Below are positions 56,989-64,000 of a stretch of 64,000 bases of DNA, piece by piece. The position numbers were made by a program, and so were the translations under genes. Source of the stretch: Spirochaeta thermophila DSM 6578 (GTDB lineage: Bacteria > Spirochaetota > Spirochaetia > Winmispirales > Winmispiraceae); the NCBI RefSeq assembly GCF_000184345.1, contig NC_017583.1, forward strand, positions 992,001-1,056,000. The letters run 5' to 3'. Under the pieces are notes generated by a model that did no database searches, was not told the origin of the DNA, and saw nothing but the letters and a program-made list of their open reading frames with translations. How positions within the stretch are numbered: the first letter of the stretch is position 1; each line of letters opens with the position of its first letter.

Positions 56989-58119
56989 ATGAGAGGCGGA
57001 TTCGCACCCGAACGTGTCCACGACTCCTCGAGAGGCACCTTCCTCCCGTTGCTGGTGGTGCTCCTCCTCTCGGTGGGGCTCTCCATGCTCTTCTCTGCCT
57101 CCCACTATCGCTCGGAAGTCCTGGTGGGCAACCCCTACTACTTCGTGCTCCAACAGGCGGTGAGGGTTGCGGTGGGTCTCGTGGTGGCGGGAGCCCTCGT
57201 CCTCATCCCCCTCGAGGTCCTGCAGCGCACCGTGCCCTGGATGGTCCTGGGCACCCTGGGGCTCCTCCTCCTCACCTTCGTGCCCGGTATAGGGGTGTCG
57301 TTCTTCGGTGCGAACCGCTGGATCGTGGTAGCCGGCGTCTCCTTCCAGCCTTCGGAACTCGCCAAATTCGTCCTCGTCTTCTACCTCTCCTACATCCTCT
57401 CCAGGAAACGTGACAGGTTCGAGGATCCGGGGGTCTCCATCGTGCCGCCCGCGGTCGTCCTCTTTTCCTTCGTGTTGCTCGTCTATCTCCAGAACGACTT
57501 CTCCACCGCCATCTTCCTCCTCTTCTCGGGGATGTACGTGTTCTTCGCGGCAGGGGTGCCCTTCAGGTACTTCGCCTTTTTCTTCATGGTGGGCGTTCCG
57601 CTCTTCCTCATCCTTCTGTTCACCAGGGAACACCGCGTGCTGAGACTCCTGGCCTATCTCGACCCGTCCCGTGATCCCGACGGTGTGGGATACCAGATAC
57701 AGGCCTCGCTCCGCGCCCTTTCGGAGGGGGGCTTCTGGGGCAAGGGCATGGGAAACGGCACCTACAAGTATGGGGTGTTGCCCGAAGCCCATTCGGACTT
57801 CATCTTCGCCACGGTGGGGGAGGAGTTGGGATTCGTGGGGGTGGTGGGGATCTGCCTCCTGTTCGCGATGCTCGTCCTGGAAGGGTACCGGATAGGGATG
57901 CGCCAGGGAGAGGACTTCCCCAGGCTGCTCGCCTTTTCCGTGACGACCACCCTCGCCCTCCAGGTGCTCATAAACCTCTCGGTGGTGTGCGGTCTGCTTC
58001 CCACGACCGGGGTGCCGCTCCCGTTTTTCTCCGCAGGAGGGTCGGCGGCCCTCGTGACCCTCATGTTCTGCGGACTCCTTGGAAATCTGTCACGGAGGGG
58101 GAGGGACCCGCATGGCTGA
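56989..58119 (+). CDS. ftsW: Division-specific lipid II glycosyltransferase FtsW
   Basis: A 376-residue SEDS protein with about ten membrane segments. ATG 56989. FFGANRWIVVAGVSFQPSELAKFV, YLQNDFSTAIFLLFSG and GLLPTTGVPLPFFSAGGSAAL are the SEDS hallmarks. It polymerises lipid II at the septum together with a class B penicillin-binding protein, whose gene (ftsI) is not here. It overlaps ftsQ by eight bases. Confidence 0.95.
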   Translation: MRGGFAPERVHDSSRGTFLPLLVVLLLSVGLSMLFSASHYRSEVLVGNPYYFVLQQAVRVAVGLVVAGALVLIPLEVLQRTVPWMVLGTLGLLLLTFVPGIGVSFFGANRWIVVAGVSFQPSELAKFVLVFYLSYILSRKRDRFEDPGVSIVPPAVVLFSFVLLVYLQNDFSTAIFLLFSGMYVFFAAGVPFRYFAFFFMVGVPLFLILLFTREHRVLRLLAYLDPSRDPDGVGYQIQASLRALSEGGFWGKGMGNGTYKYGVLPEAHSDFIFATVGEELGFVGVVGICLLFAMLVLEGYRIGMRQGEDFPRLLAFSVTTTLALQVLINLSVVCGLLPTTGVPLPFFSAGGSAALVTLMFCGLLGNLSRRGRDPHG

Positions 58120-58927
58120 CCACATGCTCTATGCGGAATACCTGACCCCTGCGAAGGAACGGGGATCGAGAGGGCGGTGGATCTGGTGGGTGCTTGCCTG
58201 CTCCTTGCTGGCGGGCGCCCTCTACCTCGTAGTGCAGGTGGTGCTCCTCCCCCGGCTCAGGATCACGAGGATCATCCTGGAGGGGGATCTCCCGGCGTCT
58301 TCCGAGGTGATCCTCGAGCGGGCGGGACTCGATGTCGGACATCCCATCCTTTTCACGGTGAGGACCGAGGAGATCCGGCGGAGACTCGAGGCCTGGCCCG
58401 TGGTGGCCCACGTGGAGGTGGAGAAGGTCTTCCCCGGGACATTGAGGATAAGCCTTGCCTCTCGCACGCCGCTCGTGTATCTTCTCGTCGATCGGGACGG
58501 GGTCCTCGTCCCTGCGGTGTGCGACGAGGAGGGTGTGGTGTTCCTCGCGGGGAAGCAGGTCCCCGCTGTGGACCTGCCCGTGCTCAGCGGTGTGCGGTTC
58601 TCCAAGTTCATGGTGGGGGCCCGGGTGCCTGAGGCGGTACGGGCCTTCCTGAAGGATGTAGACGAACTCCGGAAGACGAGTCCCCGGACTCTGGGGCTGA
58701 TCTCGGAGTTCAGGCTGGTGGCCCGCGGGGAATACCTCTTCGACATCCAGGTCTTCTTCAGAGGCTACCGGGTGCCGGTGAGGTTCGAGGGCCATCTCAC
58801 CGAGGAGAAGGTGCACTATGCCCTCATGATTCTCGATGTGCTCTCGGAGGAGGGCCTCCTGGAGGGGATGTCTGAAGTGGATTTCAGAGGAGGGCGTATT
58901 ACGTATACGAAGAGGAGTGGTGTCTGA
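58112..58927 (+). CDS. ftsQ: Cell division protein FtsQ/DivIB
   Basis: A 271-residue bitopic protein: a cytoplasmic tail, one membrane helix (about residues 23-45), a POTRA domain (RITRIILEGDLPASSEVILERAGLDVGHP in pieces) and a beta domain with VVAHVEVEKVFPGTLRISLASRTPL. ATG 58112 after a GGAGGGGGA site. It stands in the usual place before ftsA. Confidence 0.92.
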   Translation: MADHMLYAEYLTPAKERGSRGRWIWWVLACSLLAGALYLVVQVVLLPRLRITRIILEGDLPASSEVILERAGLDVGHPILFTVRTEEIRRRLEAWPVVAHVEVEKVFPGTLRISLASRTPLVYLLVDRDGVLVPAVCDEEGVVFLAGKQVPAVDLPVLSGVRFSKFMVGARVPEAVRAFLKDVDELRKTSPRTLGLISEFRLVARGEYLFDIQVFFRGYRVPVRFEGHLTEEKVHYALMILDVLSEEGLLEGMSEVDFRGGRITYTKRSGV

Positions 58928-60156
58928 TGGATCCCGTGGTAGTCGGACTGGATATAGGGACCACACAGGTGAGGAGTCTCATCGCCGAGCTTTCCGAGAG
59001 GGGGGAGCTCGAGGTGACAGGGGTGGGGAGGGCCGTCTCTCCTGGTCTGCGCCGCGGGGTGGTCATCAATATCGATGCCACCCTCGAGGCGGTGCGTGAG
59101 GCGATCGAGCATGCCGAGATGATGGCGGGAAGGGAGGTGGAGGATGTCTTCACCGGGATCGCGGGCACACACATAGAGGGGATCAACTCGAAGGGAGTGG
59201 TGGCCGTCTCTCCAAAGGGCAAGGAGCGGAAGGTCTCTCAGGAGGATATCGTGCGGGTCCTCGATGCGGCCAAGGCCCTTGGGCTCCCCATGGACCGGGA
59301 GATCCTCCATGCGATTCCCCAGGAGTACAAGGTGGACGAGCAGGACCACATCAAGGACCCTCTCAACATCCTCGGTGTGCGGCTGGAGGCCGACGTGCAC
59401 ATCATCACCGGATCGGTCACGGCTTCCCAAAACCTCATCAAGTGCGTCCAGCGGGCAGGGTATGACGTGCACGGCCTCTTCCTCGAAGCCCTTGCGGCGG
59501 GCAAGGCGGTCCTCACCGAGGACGAGAAGGACCTGGGAGTCGTCCACATCGACATCGGAGGAGGCACTACCGATGTGGTGGTGTATCTGGGTGGAGCGCC
59601 GTACCTCACGGGAGCCATCCCCATAGGGGCCTCCCAGGTGACTTCCGACCTCTCCATCATGCTGGAGACTCCGTTCGAGGCTGCGGAGCGGCTGAAACGC
59701 CAATCGGGGTGCTGTTTCCTCCCCCTCGTGGAGGACGAAGAAGTCATCATCCCGGGGGTGGGGGGACGGCCTCCCCTCGCGACCAGCAGGGCCGAGGTGG
59801 TGCACATCATACAGGCTCGTATGACCGAGATCTACGAGCTCATACTCGAGAAGATCCAGAAGAAGGGCTATCTCCCCCACGTGGGTGGGGGGGTGGTGCT
59901 CACAGGAGGAGGCGCCCTCCTCGAGGGGGCTTCCGAGCTCGCCATGGAGGTCTTCGGCAAGCCCGCCCGTGTGGGGTATCCCATGGGGGTCAAGGGGCTT
60001 CCTCCGGAGTTCGAGACGCCGGAGTTCGCCACCGCGGTGGGTCTCCTCCTCTTCGGGAAGGAAGTGCTCCTCGAGGAAGGTGTGAGGCCGTTGTCCCAGA
60101 GGAGATCGTCGTGGTTCTCCTCGATCGGGCAGTGGCTCAAGAACTTTTTCGAATGA
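58927..60156 (+). CDS. ftsA: Cell division protein FtsA
   Basis: A 409-residue actin-like ATPase that tethers FtsZ to the membrane. ATG overlaps the ftsQ stop by one base. [17 protein letters not shown] (phosphate 1), [19 protein letters not shown] (phosphate 2), [12 protein letters not shown] (adenosine) and a C-terminal amphipathic helix ([16 protein letters not shown]) for membrane binding. Confidence 0.97.
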   Translation: MDPVVVGLDIGTTQVRSLIAELSERGELEVTGVGRAVSPGLRRGVVINIDATLEAVREAIEHAEMMAGREVEDVFTGIAGTHIEGINSKGVVAVSPKGKERKVSQEDIVRVLDAAKALGLPMDREILHAIPQEYKVDEQDHIKDPLNILGVRLEADVHIITGSVTASQNLIKCVQRAGYDVHGLFLEALAAGKAVLTEDEKDLGVVHIDIGGGTTDVVVYLGGAPYLTGAIPIGASQVTSDLSIMLETPFEAAERLKRQSGCCFLPLVEDEEVIIPGVGGRPPLATSRAEVVHIIQARMTEIYELILEKIQKKGYLPHVGGGVVLTGGGALLEGASELAMEVFGKPARVGYPMGVKGLPPEFETPEFATAVGLLLFGKEVLLEEGVRPLSQRRSSWFSSIGQWLKNFFE

Positions 60157-60181
60157 CGCCCTTGAGGCGAAGGGAGGGGAA

Positions 60182-61342
60182 ATGAATATCGAATTGATCG
60201 ACGAGTTTTCACAGAACCCCACGCGAATAAAGGTGATCGGTGTGGGCGGAGGCGGATGCAACGCCGTGAACCGCATGATAGAGGCGGGGGTGCAGCACGT
60301 GGACTTCGTCGCCATGAACACCGACGTGCAAGCCCTGGGGCTCTCCCTGGCCGATACCAAGGTGCCCCTGGGTAAGAAACTCACCGGTGGTCTGGGAGCC
60401 GGAGGGAATCCCGAAGTGGGGGGAAAGGCGGCCGAGGAGGACAGGGACACCATACGGGATCTCCTCACCGGTGCGGACATGGTGTTCATCACTGCGGGTA
60501 TGGGGGGAGGGACGGGGACCGGGGCGGCGCCGGTGATCGCGAGTGTGGCGAGGGAGCTGGACATCCTCACCGTGGGGGTGGTGACCAGGCCCTTCGGTTT
60601 CGAGGGCAGACAGAAGGCTCGGATCGCCGAGGAAGGGATCCGAAAGATGCGCGAGTTCGTGGACACCCTCATCATCATACCCAACGAGAACCTGCTCAAG
60701 GTGGTGAAACCGAACACCCCCCTCAGAGAGGCCTTCAAGGTGGCGGACGATGTCCTCAGGCAGGGGGTGCAGGGCATCTCCGACCTCATCACCAGGCCGG
60801 GTATCATCAATATCGATTTCGCGGACGTCCGCAAGATCATGAAGGGAAGGGGCGATGCCCTCATGGGGGTCGGAAGGGGTCGTGGTGAGAATCGAGCCGT
60901 CGACGCCGCCACCACCGCCATCAACAACCCCCTCCTCGACGACATCCAGATCGAAGGGGCGAAAGGAATACTCGTGAACGTGACGGCGGGGCCCGACTTC
61001 ACCCTCCAGGAGTACAGCGAGGTGATGAACATCATCAATGCGAACTCCAAGTCCGACGAGGAGACCGAGATCATCGTGGGCACGGCCGAGGATCCCGAGA
61101 TGGAGGACTGGGTGGTGGTCACGGTGATCGCCACCGGATTCCAGCACGTGAGGGCGGTGGAGGAGGAGAAGCCCGCCCAGGAACGAAAGGAAGTCCTCTC
61201 GGTGGACGAGTGGGACAGGATACTCGGGAAGGGGGGGGCCCCGAAGAAGGAAGAACGGATGGTTCCACGGTCGCTCTTCCCCAGCGAGGACGAGTTGGGC
61301 ATCCCTGCTGTCCTGAGGTATCAGCGAAGGAAGGGACAGTGA
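60182..61342 (+). CDS. ftsZ: Cell division protein FtsZ
   Basis: A 386-residue tubulin-like GTPase that forms the division ring. [17 protein letters not shown], the signature [14 protein letters not shown] (about residue 111), [11 protein letters not shown] (T7 loop region) and the C-terminal tail [16 protein letters not shown], which binds Fts[16 protein letters not shown] is the T3 region. Its ribosome site is AGGGAGGGGA. Confidence 0.98.
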   Translation: MNIELIDEFSQNPTRIKVIGVGGGGCNAVNRMIEAGVQHVDFVAMNTDVQALGLSLADTKVPLGKKLTGGLGAGGNPEVGGKAAEEDRDTIRDLLTGADMVFITAGMGGGTGTGAAPVIASVARELDILTVGVVTRPFGFEGRQKARIAEEGIRKMREFVDTLIIIPNENLLKVVKPNTPLREAFKVADDVLRQGVQGISDLITRPGIINIDFADVRKIMKGRGDALMGVGRGRGENRAVDAATTAINNPLLDDIQIEGAKGILVNVTAGPDFTLQEYSEVMNIINANSKSDEETEIIVGTAEDPEMEDWVVVTVIATGFQHVRAVEEEKPAQERKEVLSVDEWDRILGKGGAPKKEERMVPRSLFPSEDELGIPAVLRYQRRKGQ

Positions 61343-61351
61343 GGAAGGTCT

Positions 61352-62251
61352 ATGACTACCGGGCATGAGCGCCTGCTGCGCCGATACCGGACGCATCTCG
61401 TTGCAGAGCTGGGGCGTTCGCGCCTCACCGAGGAGACGTATCTACCTCTCTGTGAACGGTTCTGCGCATGGTTGGAGTGCAGGGGATTGGAGGTGGAGAC
61501 GGTCTCCCGCCGTACGTGTGAGGAGTTCATCGTCGACGAGCGGGGGGAAGGCAAGGAAACCCGCACGATCGCCAAGGAGATGAGCGCCCTCCGATCGTTC
61601 TTCAGGTTCCTGGTGCTCGAGGGGGTGCGGCCCGACAACCCGCTCGAGGAGATGGATGCGCCCCGGATCTCGCGGACCCTGCCCCGCGTCCTCGAGGAAG
61701 AGGAGGTGGAGATCCTCCTCGAAGCGGTGGATACCACCCCCCCCGAGGGGATGCGGGACAGATGCCTCCTGGAGGTGCTCTATTCCTGCGGGCTTCGGGT
61801 CTCCGAGGCGTGCGGACTCGACCTCCAGGACATCTTCCTCTCCGAGGGGTTCGTGAAGGTGCGGGGCAAGGGGGAGAAGGAGCGTCTCGTGCCCTTCGGA
61901 AAGGAGGCCGGGCACTGGATGAGGCGATACCTCTCCGAGGCGCGACCGGTCCTGGCGGCACGCCGTCCTGGCTCGCGGGAGCAGGCGGTCTTCCTCAACC
62001 GATGGGGACGACGTCTTTCGCGGAAGGGCGCCTGGATCCGACTCAAGAGGCTCGTCGCGGCCAGCGGGGTGGACGCAAAGCTCCACACGTTTCGACACAC
62101 GTGCGCCACCCACCTGCTCCACGGAGGGGCGAATCTGAGGGAGGTGCAGGAGTTCCTTGGGCATGCCGATATCTCCACGACGCAGATCTACACCCATGTG
62201 GACGCCCGTCGCCTCGCATCCTACCATCACATGTACCACCCAAGGGGGTAG
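61352..62251 (+). CDS. xerC: Tyrosine recombinase XerC/XerD
   Basis: A 299-residue integrase-fold recombinase of core-genome size. N-terminal SAM-like domain (about 1-105). Catalytic set: Arg in SCGLRVSEACGL, Lys in VRGKGEKERLVP, His and Arg in HTFRHTCATHLL, His in FLGHADISTTQ and nucleophile Tyr in IYTHVD. It resolves chromosome dimers at dif. Only nine bases follow ftsZ, so division and chromosome resolution are linked. Whether it is C or D type is not clear. Confidence 0.93.
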   Translation: MTTGHERLLRRYRTHLVAELGRSRLTEETYLPLCERFCAWLECRGLEVETVSRRTCEEFIVDERGEGKETRTIAKEMSALRSFFRFLVLEGVRPDNPLEEMDAPRISRTLPRVLEEEEVEILLEAVDTTPPEGMRDRCLLEVLYSCGLRVSEACGLDLQDIFLSEGFVKVRGKGEKERLVPFGKEAGHWMRRYLSEARPVLAARRPGSREQAVFLNRWGRRLSRKGAWIRLKRLVAASGVDAKLHTFRHTCATHLLHGGANLREVQEFLGHADISTTQIYTHVDARRLASYHHMYHPRG

Positions 62252-62253
62252 CC

Positions 62254-62967
62254 ATGAGAGCTCGTGTCCTCCTCATTCTGGTGCCTCTGCTTCTCCTTGG
62301 AGGGTGCAGGAAGGACGATACCGAGGCCATGCTCGAGCGACTCCTCGTCTTCGAGCCCGAACCTGAGCAGACGAAGCAGGACCCCGAACGTATCGCCGAG
62401 CTGAAGGAGGGTATAGAGAAGTACAGGCAGGTGGTCCAGGAGAAGGTCCGTGCCGCAGGACAGCTCGGGGTCTACTACAAGCTCCTGGCCGAGGCCTACA
62501 TGCAGCAGGGTATGTTCGGTCTCGCGCTCGAGGCCCTTGAAGAGGCGATCACCATCTATCCCGAGAATCCGGTATTGTTTCAGATGGCGGGAATCTGCGC
62601 GGGCCGGATGGCGAAGGCCCAGATGGATCCCGTGGAGCGCGATCGGTATCTCCAACTCTCCGAGTCCTACTACCTCAGGGCCCTTGATCTCGACCCCAGG
62701 CTCAAGGAGAGCCTCTACGGGATCGCCATCCTCTATGTCTTCGAGATGGGGCGGCCGGAGGATGCGATTCCACATCTCAGGAAGCTCGTGGAAATCGATC
62801 CGGGCTGGATGGAGCCGTATTTCGTGCTCGCGAGGGCCTATGTGGAGGTGGGCAGGATAGAGGAGGCCAAGGAGGAGTACCGCTACGTGGTGGAACACGC
62901 CCGGGATCGTGAGATCAAGACGAGGGCCCAGGAGCATATCCTCCAGCTCTCAGGAGGCACGGAGTGA
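62254..62967 (+). CDS. TPR-repeat lipoprotein
   Basis: A 237-residue lipoprotein, ATG 62254, two bases after the xerC stop. Signal RARVLLILVPLLLLGGC with lipobox cysteine near residue 18. Three or four TPR units follow (YYKLLAEAYMQQGMFGLALEALEEAI, AIPHLRKLVEIDPGWMEPYFVLARAYVEVGRIEEAKEEY, given in shortened form). Likely envelope scaffold. It overlaps dprA by four bases (GTGA). Confidence 0.85.
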   Translation: MRARVLLILVPLLLLGGCRKDDTEAMLERLLVFEPEPEQTKQDPERIAELKEGIEKYRQVVQEKVRAAGQLGVYYKLLAEAYMQQGMFGLALEALEEAITIYPENPVLFQMAGICAGRMAKAQMDPVERDRYLQLSESYYLRALDLDPRLKESLYGIAILYVFEMGRPEDAIPHLRKLVEIDPGWMEPYFVLARAYVEVGRIEEAKEEYRYVVEHARDREIKTRAQEHILQLSGGTE

Positions 62968-63986
62968 AGGTGAATCCGCTCGCCCTTGCAGTGGACCTGC
63001 TCCCCGCTCTCTCGGGGAAGGAGAAGGAGAAGGTCTTCGCCTCGCTCTCCTCTGTGGAGGAGTTCGCCCGTCTCACTCAGGGCGAGATAGAGAGGATGAT
63101 CGGCAGGATCATCCCTCGGGCCCGTCTTTCTCCGGCGGAGGCCCTGAAGGCTGCAGAGAAGGAGGTGCGGCTCTGCGAGGCGAAGGGTATCTCCGTGTGT
63201 CGGAGGGGGGAGCGGCTCTATCCTCCCCTGCTTGGAGAGACTTTTGACCCTCCCTTCCTTCTTTACTATATTGGAAATCTGGAGCCAAAGGAACCCCGTT
63301 TCTTCGTCTCGGTGGTGGGTACACGGCATCCCACCCTCGAGGGAAGCCGGGCGGCCTATCTTCTCGGGTGTGACGCGGTCCAGGAAGGGGGTGTGGTGGT
63401 CTCGGGGCTCGCGAGAGGTATAGACGGTGCAGCCCACAAGGGGGCGGTGGATGCGGGAGGTCCCACGTGGGCGGTGCTCGGATCGGGCCTGTGCGAGCTG
63501 TACCCTCGGCATCACCGCCGCCTCGCCATCCGGATCGTAGAGGCGGGAGGAGCCCTGATCTCCGAGTATGCCCCCTCCGTACCGGCACGAAAGCACCACT
63601 TCCCGGAGCGGAACAGGATCATCGCGGGATGCACGAGGGGGACCGTGGTGGTGGAGGCACCGGCGCGTTCCGGCGCTCTCATCACCGCCCAGTACGCCCT
63701 GGACGAGGGGCGGGATGTCTTCGTCCACGGCGATCTCCTCTCCTCGCCTCAGGGAGAGGGGGTACGGGCCCTCGCCGACTCGGGGGCGAAGGCCGTAGGC
63801 GGGATTGCGGACATCCTGGAGGATTGGGGTATCCCTTCGCAGAGGGAGGCCCCGGCCGATGGGGGAGGGGGTTCCCGGACCGAGGACCGGGGACGCCCCG
63901 GAGAGACCGTGGCCCGCCTCATGGAGGCGGAACTCGAGGGACACATCCTTCGACACGGTGGATCGATCATAAAGAGGAAGCCATGA
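62964..63986 (+). CDS. dprA: DNA processing protein DprA (Smf)
   Basis: A 340-residue protein that loads RecA on incoming single-stranded DNA during transformation. GTG start 62964. Rossmann-fold core: VVGTRHPTLEGSR, VVSGLARGIDGAAHKGAVDAGGPT, LGSGLCELYPRHH, LISEYAP, FPERNRIIAGCTRGTVVVEAPARSGALITAQYALDEGRDVF are family blocks (quoted in shortened runs). C-terminal part is short with a glycine-rich linker. It suggests latent natural competence, as does radC. Confidence 0.94.
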   Translation: MKVNPLALAVDLLPALSGKEKEKVFASLSSVEEFARLTQGEIERMIGRIIPRARLSPAEALKAAEKEVRLCEAKGISVCRRGERLYPPLLGETFDPPFLLYYIGNLEPKEPRFFVSVVGTRHPTLEGSRAAYLLGCDAVQEGGVVVSGLARGIDGAAHKGAVDAGGPTWAVLGSGLCELYPRHHRRLAIRIVEAGGALISEYAPSVPARKHHFPERNRIIAGCTRGTVVVEAPARSGALITAQYALDEGRDVFVHGDLLSSPQGEGVRALADSGAKAVGGIADILEDWGIPSQREAPADGGGGSRTEDRGRPGETVARLMEAELEGHILRHGGSIIKRKP

Positions 63987-64000
63987 AGAAAAAGCGTGAC
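63983..64000 (+). CDS. Start of the next gene (partial; possibly topA)
   Basis: An ATG overlapping the dprA stop opens MKKKRD before the window ends. AGAGGAAG upstream is a ribosome site. In many bacteria topA follows dprA, and a lysine-rich start would suit it, but six codons cannot prove this. Confidence 0.4.

Noticed and set aside
58816-61302. 828-codon open frame antisense to ftsA and ftsZ
   Set aside because: Shadow frame; serine/proline-rich translation without any domain, opposite two unmistakable genes.
1-64000. CRISPR array, rRNA genes or prophage
   Set aside because: No regularly spaced repeats, no rRNA-like stretch and no phage structural gene seen anywhere in the window.

Overview
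The window is high-GC chromosomal DNA (about 60% by eye), densely packed with operons and almost without long gaps. It most likely comes from a thermophilic, anaerobic, free-living spirochaete of the Spirochaeta/Winmispira thermophila type. This rests on the mix of genes rather than on any rRNA: a complete Rnf complex, a small Borrelia-like beta-barrel protein, many TPR lipoproteins, GH57 and GH13_18 sugar enzymes and an outer-membrane OmpA-type protein. The species guess is inference.

Layout. 1-4.7 kb: end of a winged-helix gene, an OmpA-type protein, an LsrG-like monooxygenase and a sulfur operon (Rrf2 regulator, cysK, metY). 4.8-7.8 kb: radC and katG on the minus strand. 8.0-13.5 kb: rseC-rnfBCDGEA, a ferredoxin:NAD+ ion pump, minus strand. 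13.8-16.8 kb: a GH13_18 sugar phosphorylase and a GT4 glycosyltransferase with overlapping 3' ends. 16.9-20.7 kb: two membrane proteins including a CPBP protease, then a hydrolase lipoprotein and a frameshifted sirtuin. 20.8-23.4 kb: a pyrF-pyrE fusion and an MscS channel. 23.4-26.4 kb, minus strand: epmA-efp-cysK-rrf2. 26.5-35.8 kb: an MTA/SAH nucleosidase, then an eight-gene plus-strand run (galactokinase-like, surE, TPR, NHL/VWA surface protein, YkgJ, clpS, clpA, aat) that ends in an N-degron module. 36.0-40.1 kb: the accessory patch, with an IS256-family element, tRNA-Lys and tRNA-Glu, a beta-barrel protein and a lower-GC ATPase/TOPRIM-like gene that looks like an OLD or fused PARIS-type defence protein. 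40.2-49.4 kb: TPR lipoprotein, adk, cheW, a DegT-like protein without its PLP lysine, nadK, recN, cdd and spirochaetal hypotheticals. 49.4-52.6 kb: a methyltransferase, DUF4912 and a GH57 branching enzyme. 52.7-61.3 kb: a reduced division/cell-wall cluster mraZ-rsmH-ftsL-murF-mraY-ftsW-ftsQ-ftsA-ftsZ under MraZ-type boxes. 61.4-64.0 kb: xerC/D, a TPR lipoprotein, dprA and the first codons of the next gene.

The most interesting points are: (1) the ATPase-TOPRIM gene beside tRNA-Lys and an IS; (2) a sirtuin broken at a seven-base homopolymer; (3) a katG leader able to form two competing hairpins around its ribosome binding site; (4) two separate Rrf2-CysK modules, one regulator without cysteine and one with an Fe-S-type cysteine set; (5) two roughly 1-kb islands of extreme G skew on one strand, independent of coding direction; and (6) two genes whose promoters place transcription start at or next to the ATG.

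Everything here was read by eye. Family names rest on remembered motifs, not on searches.
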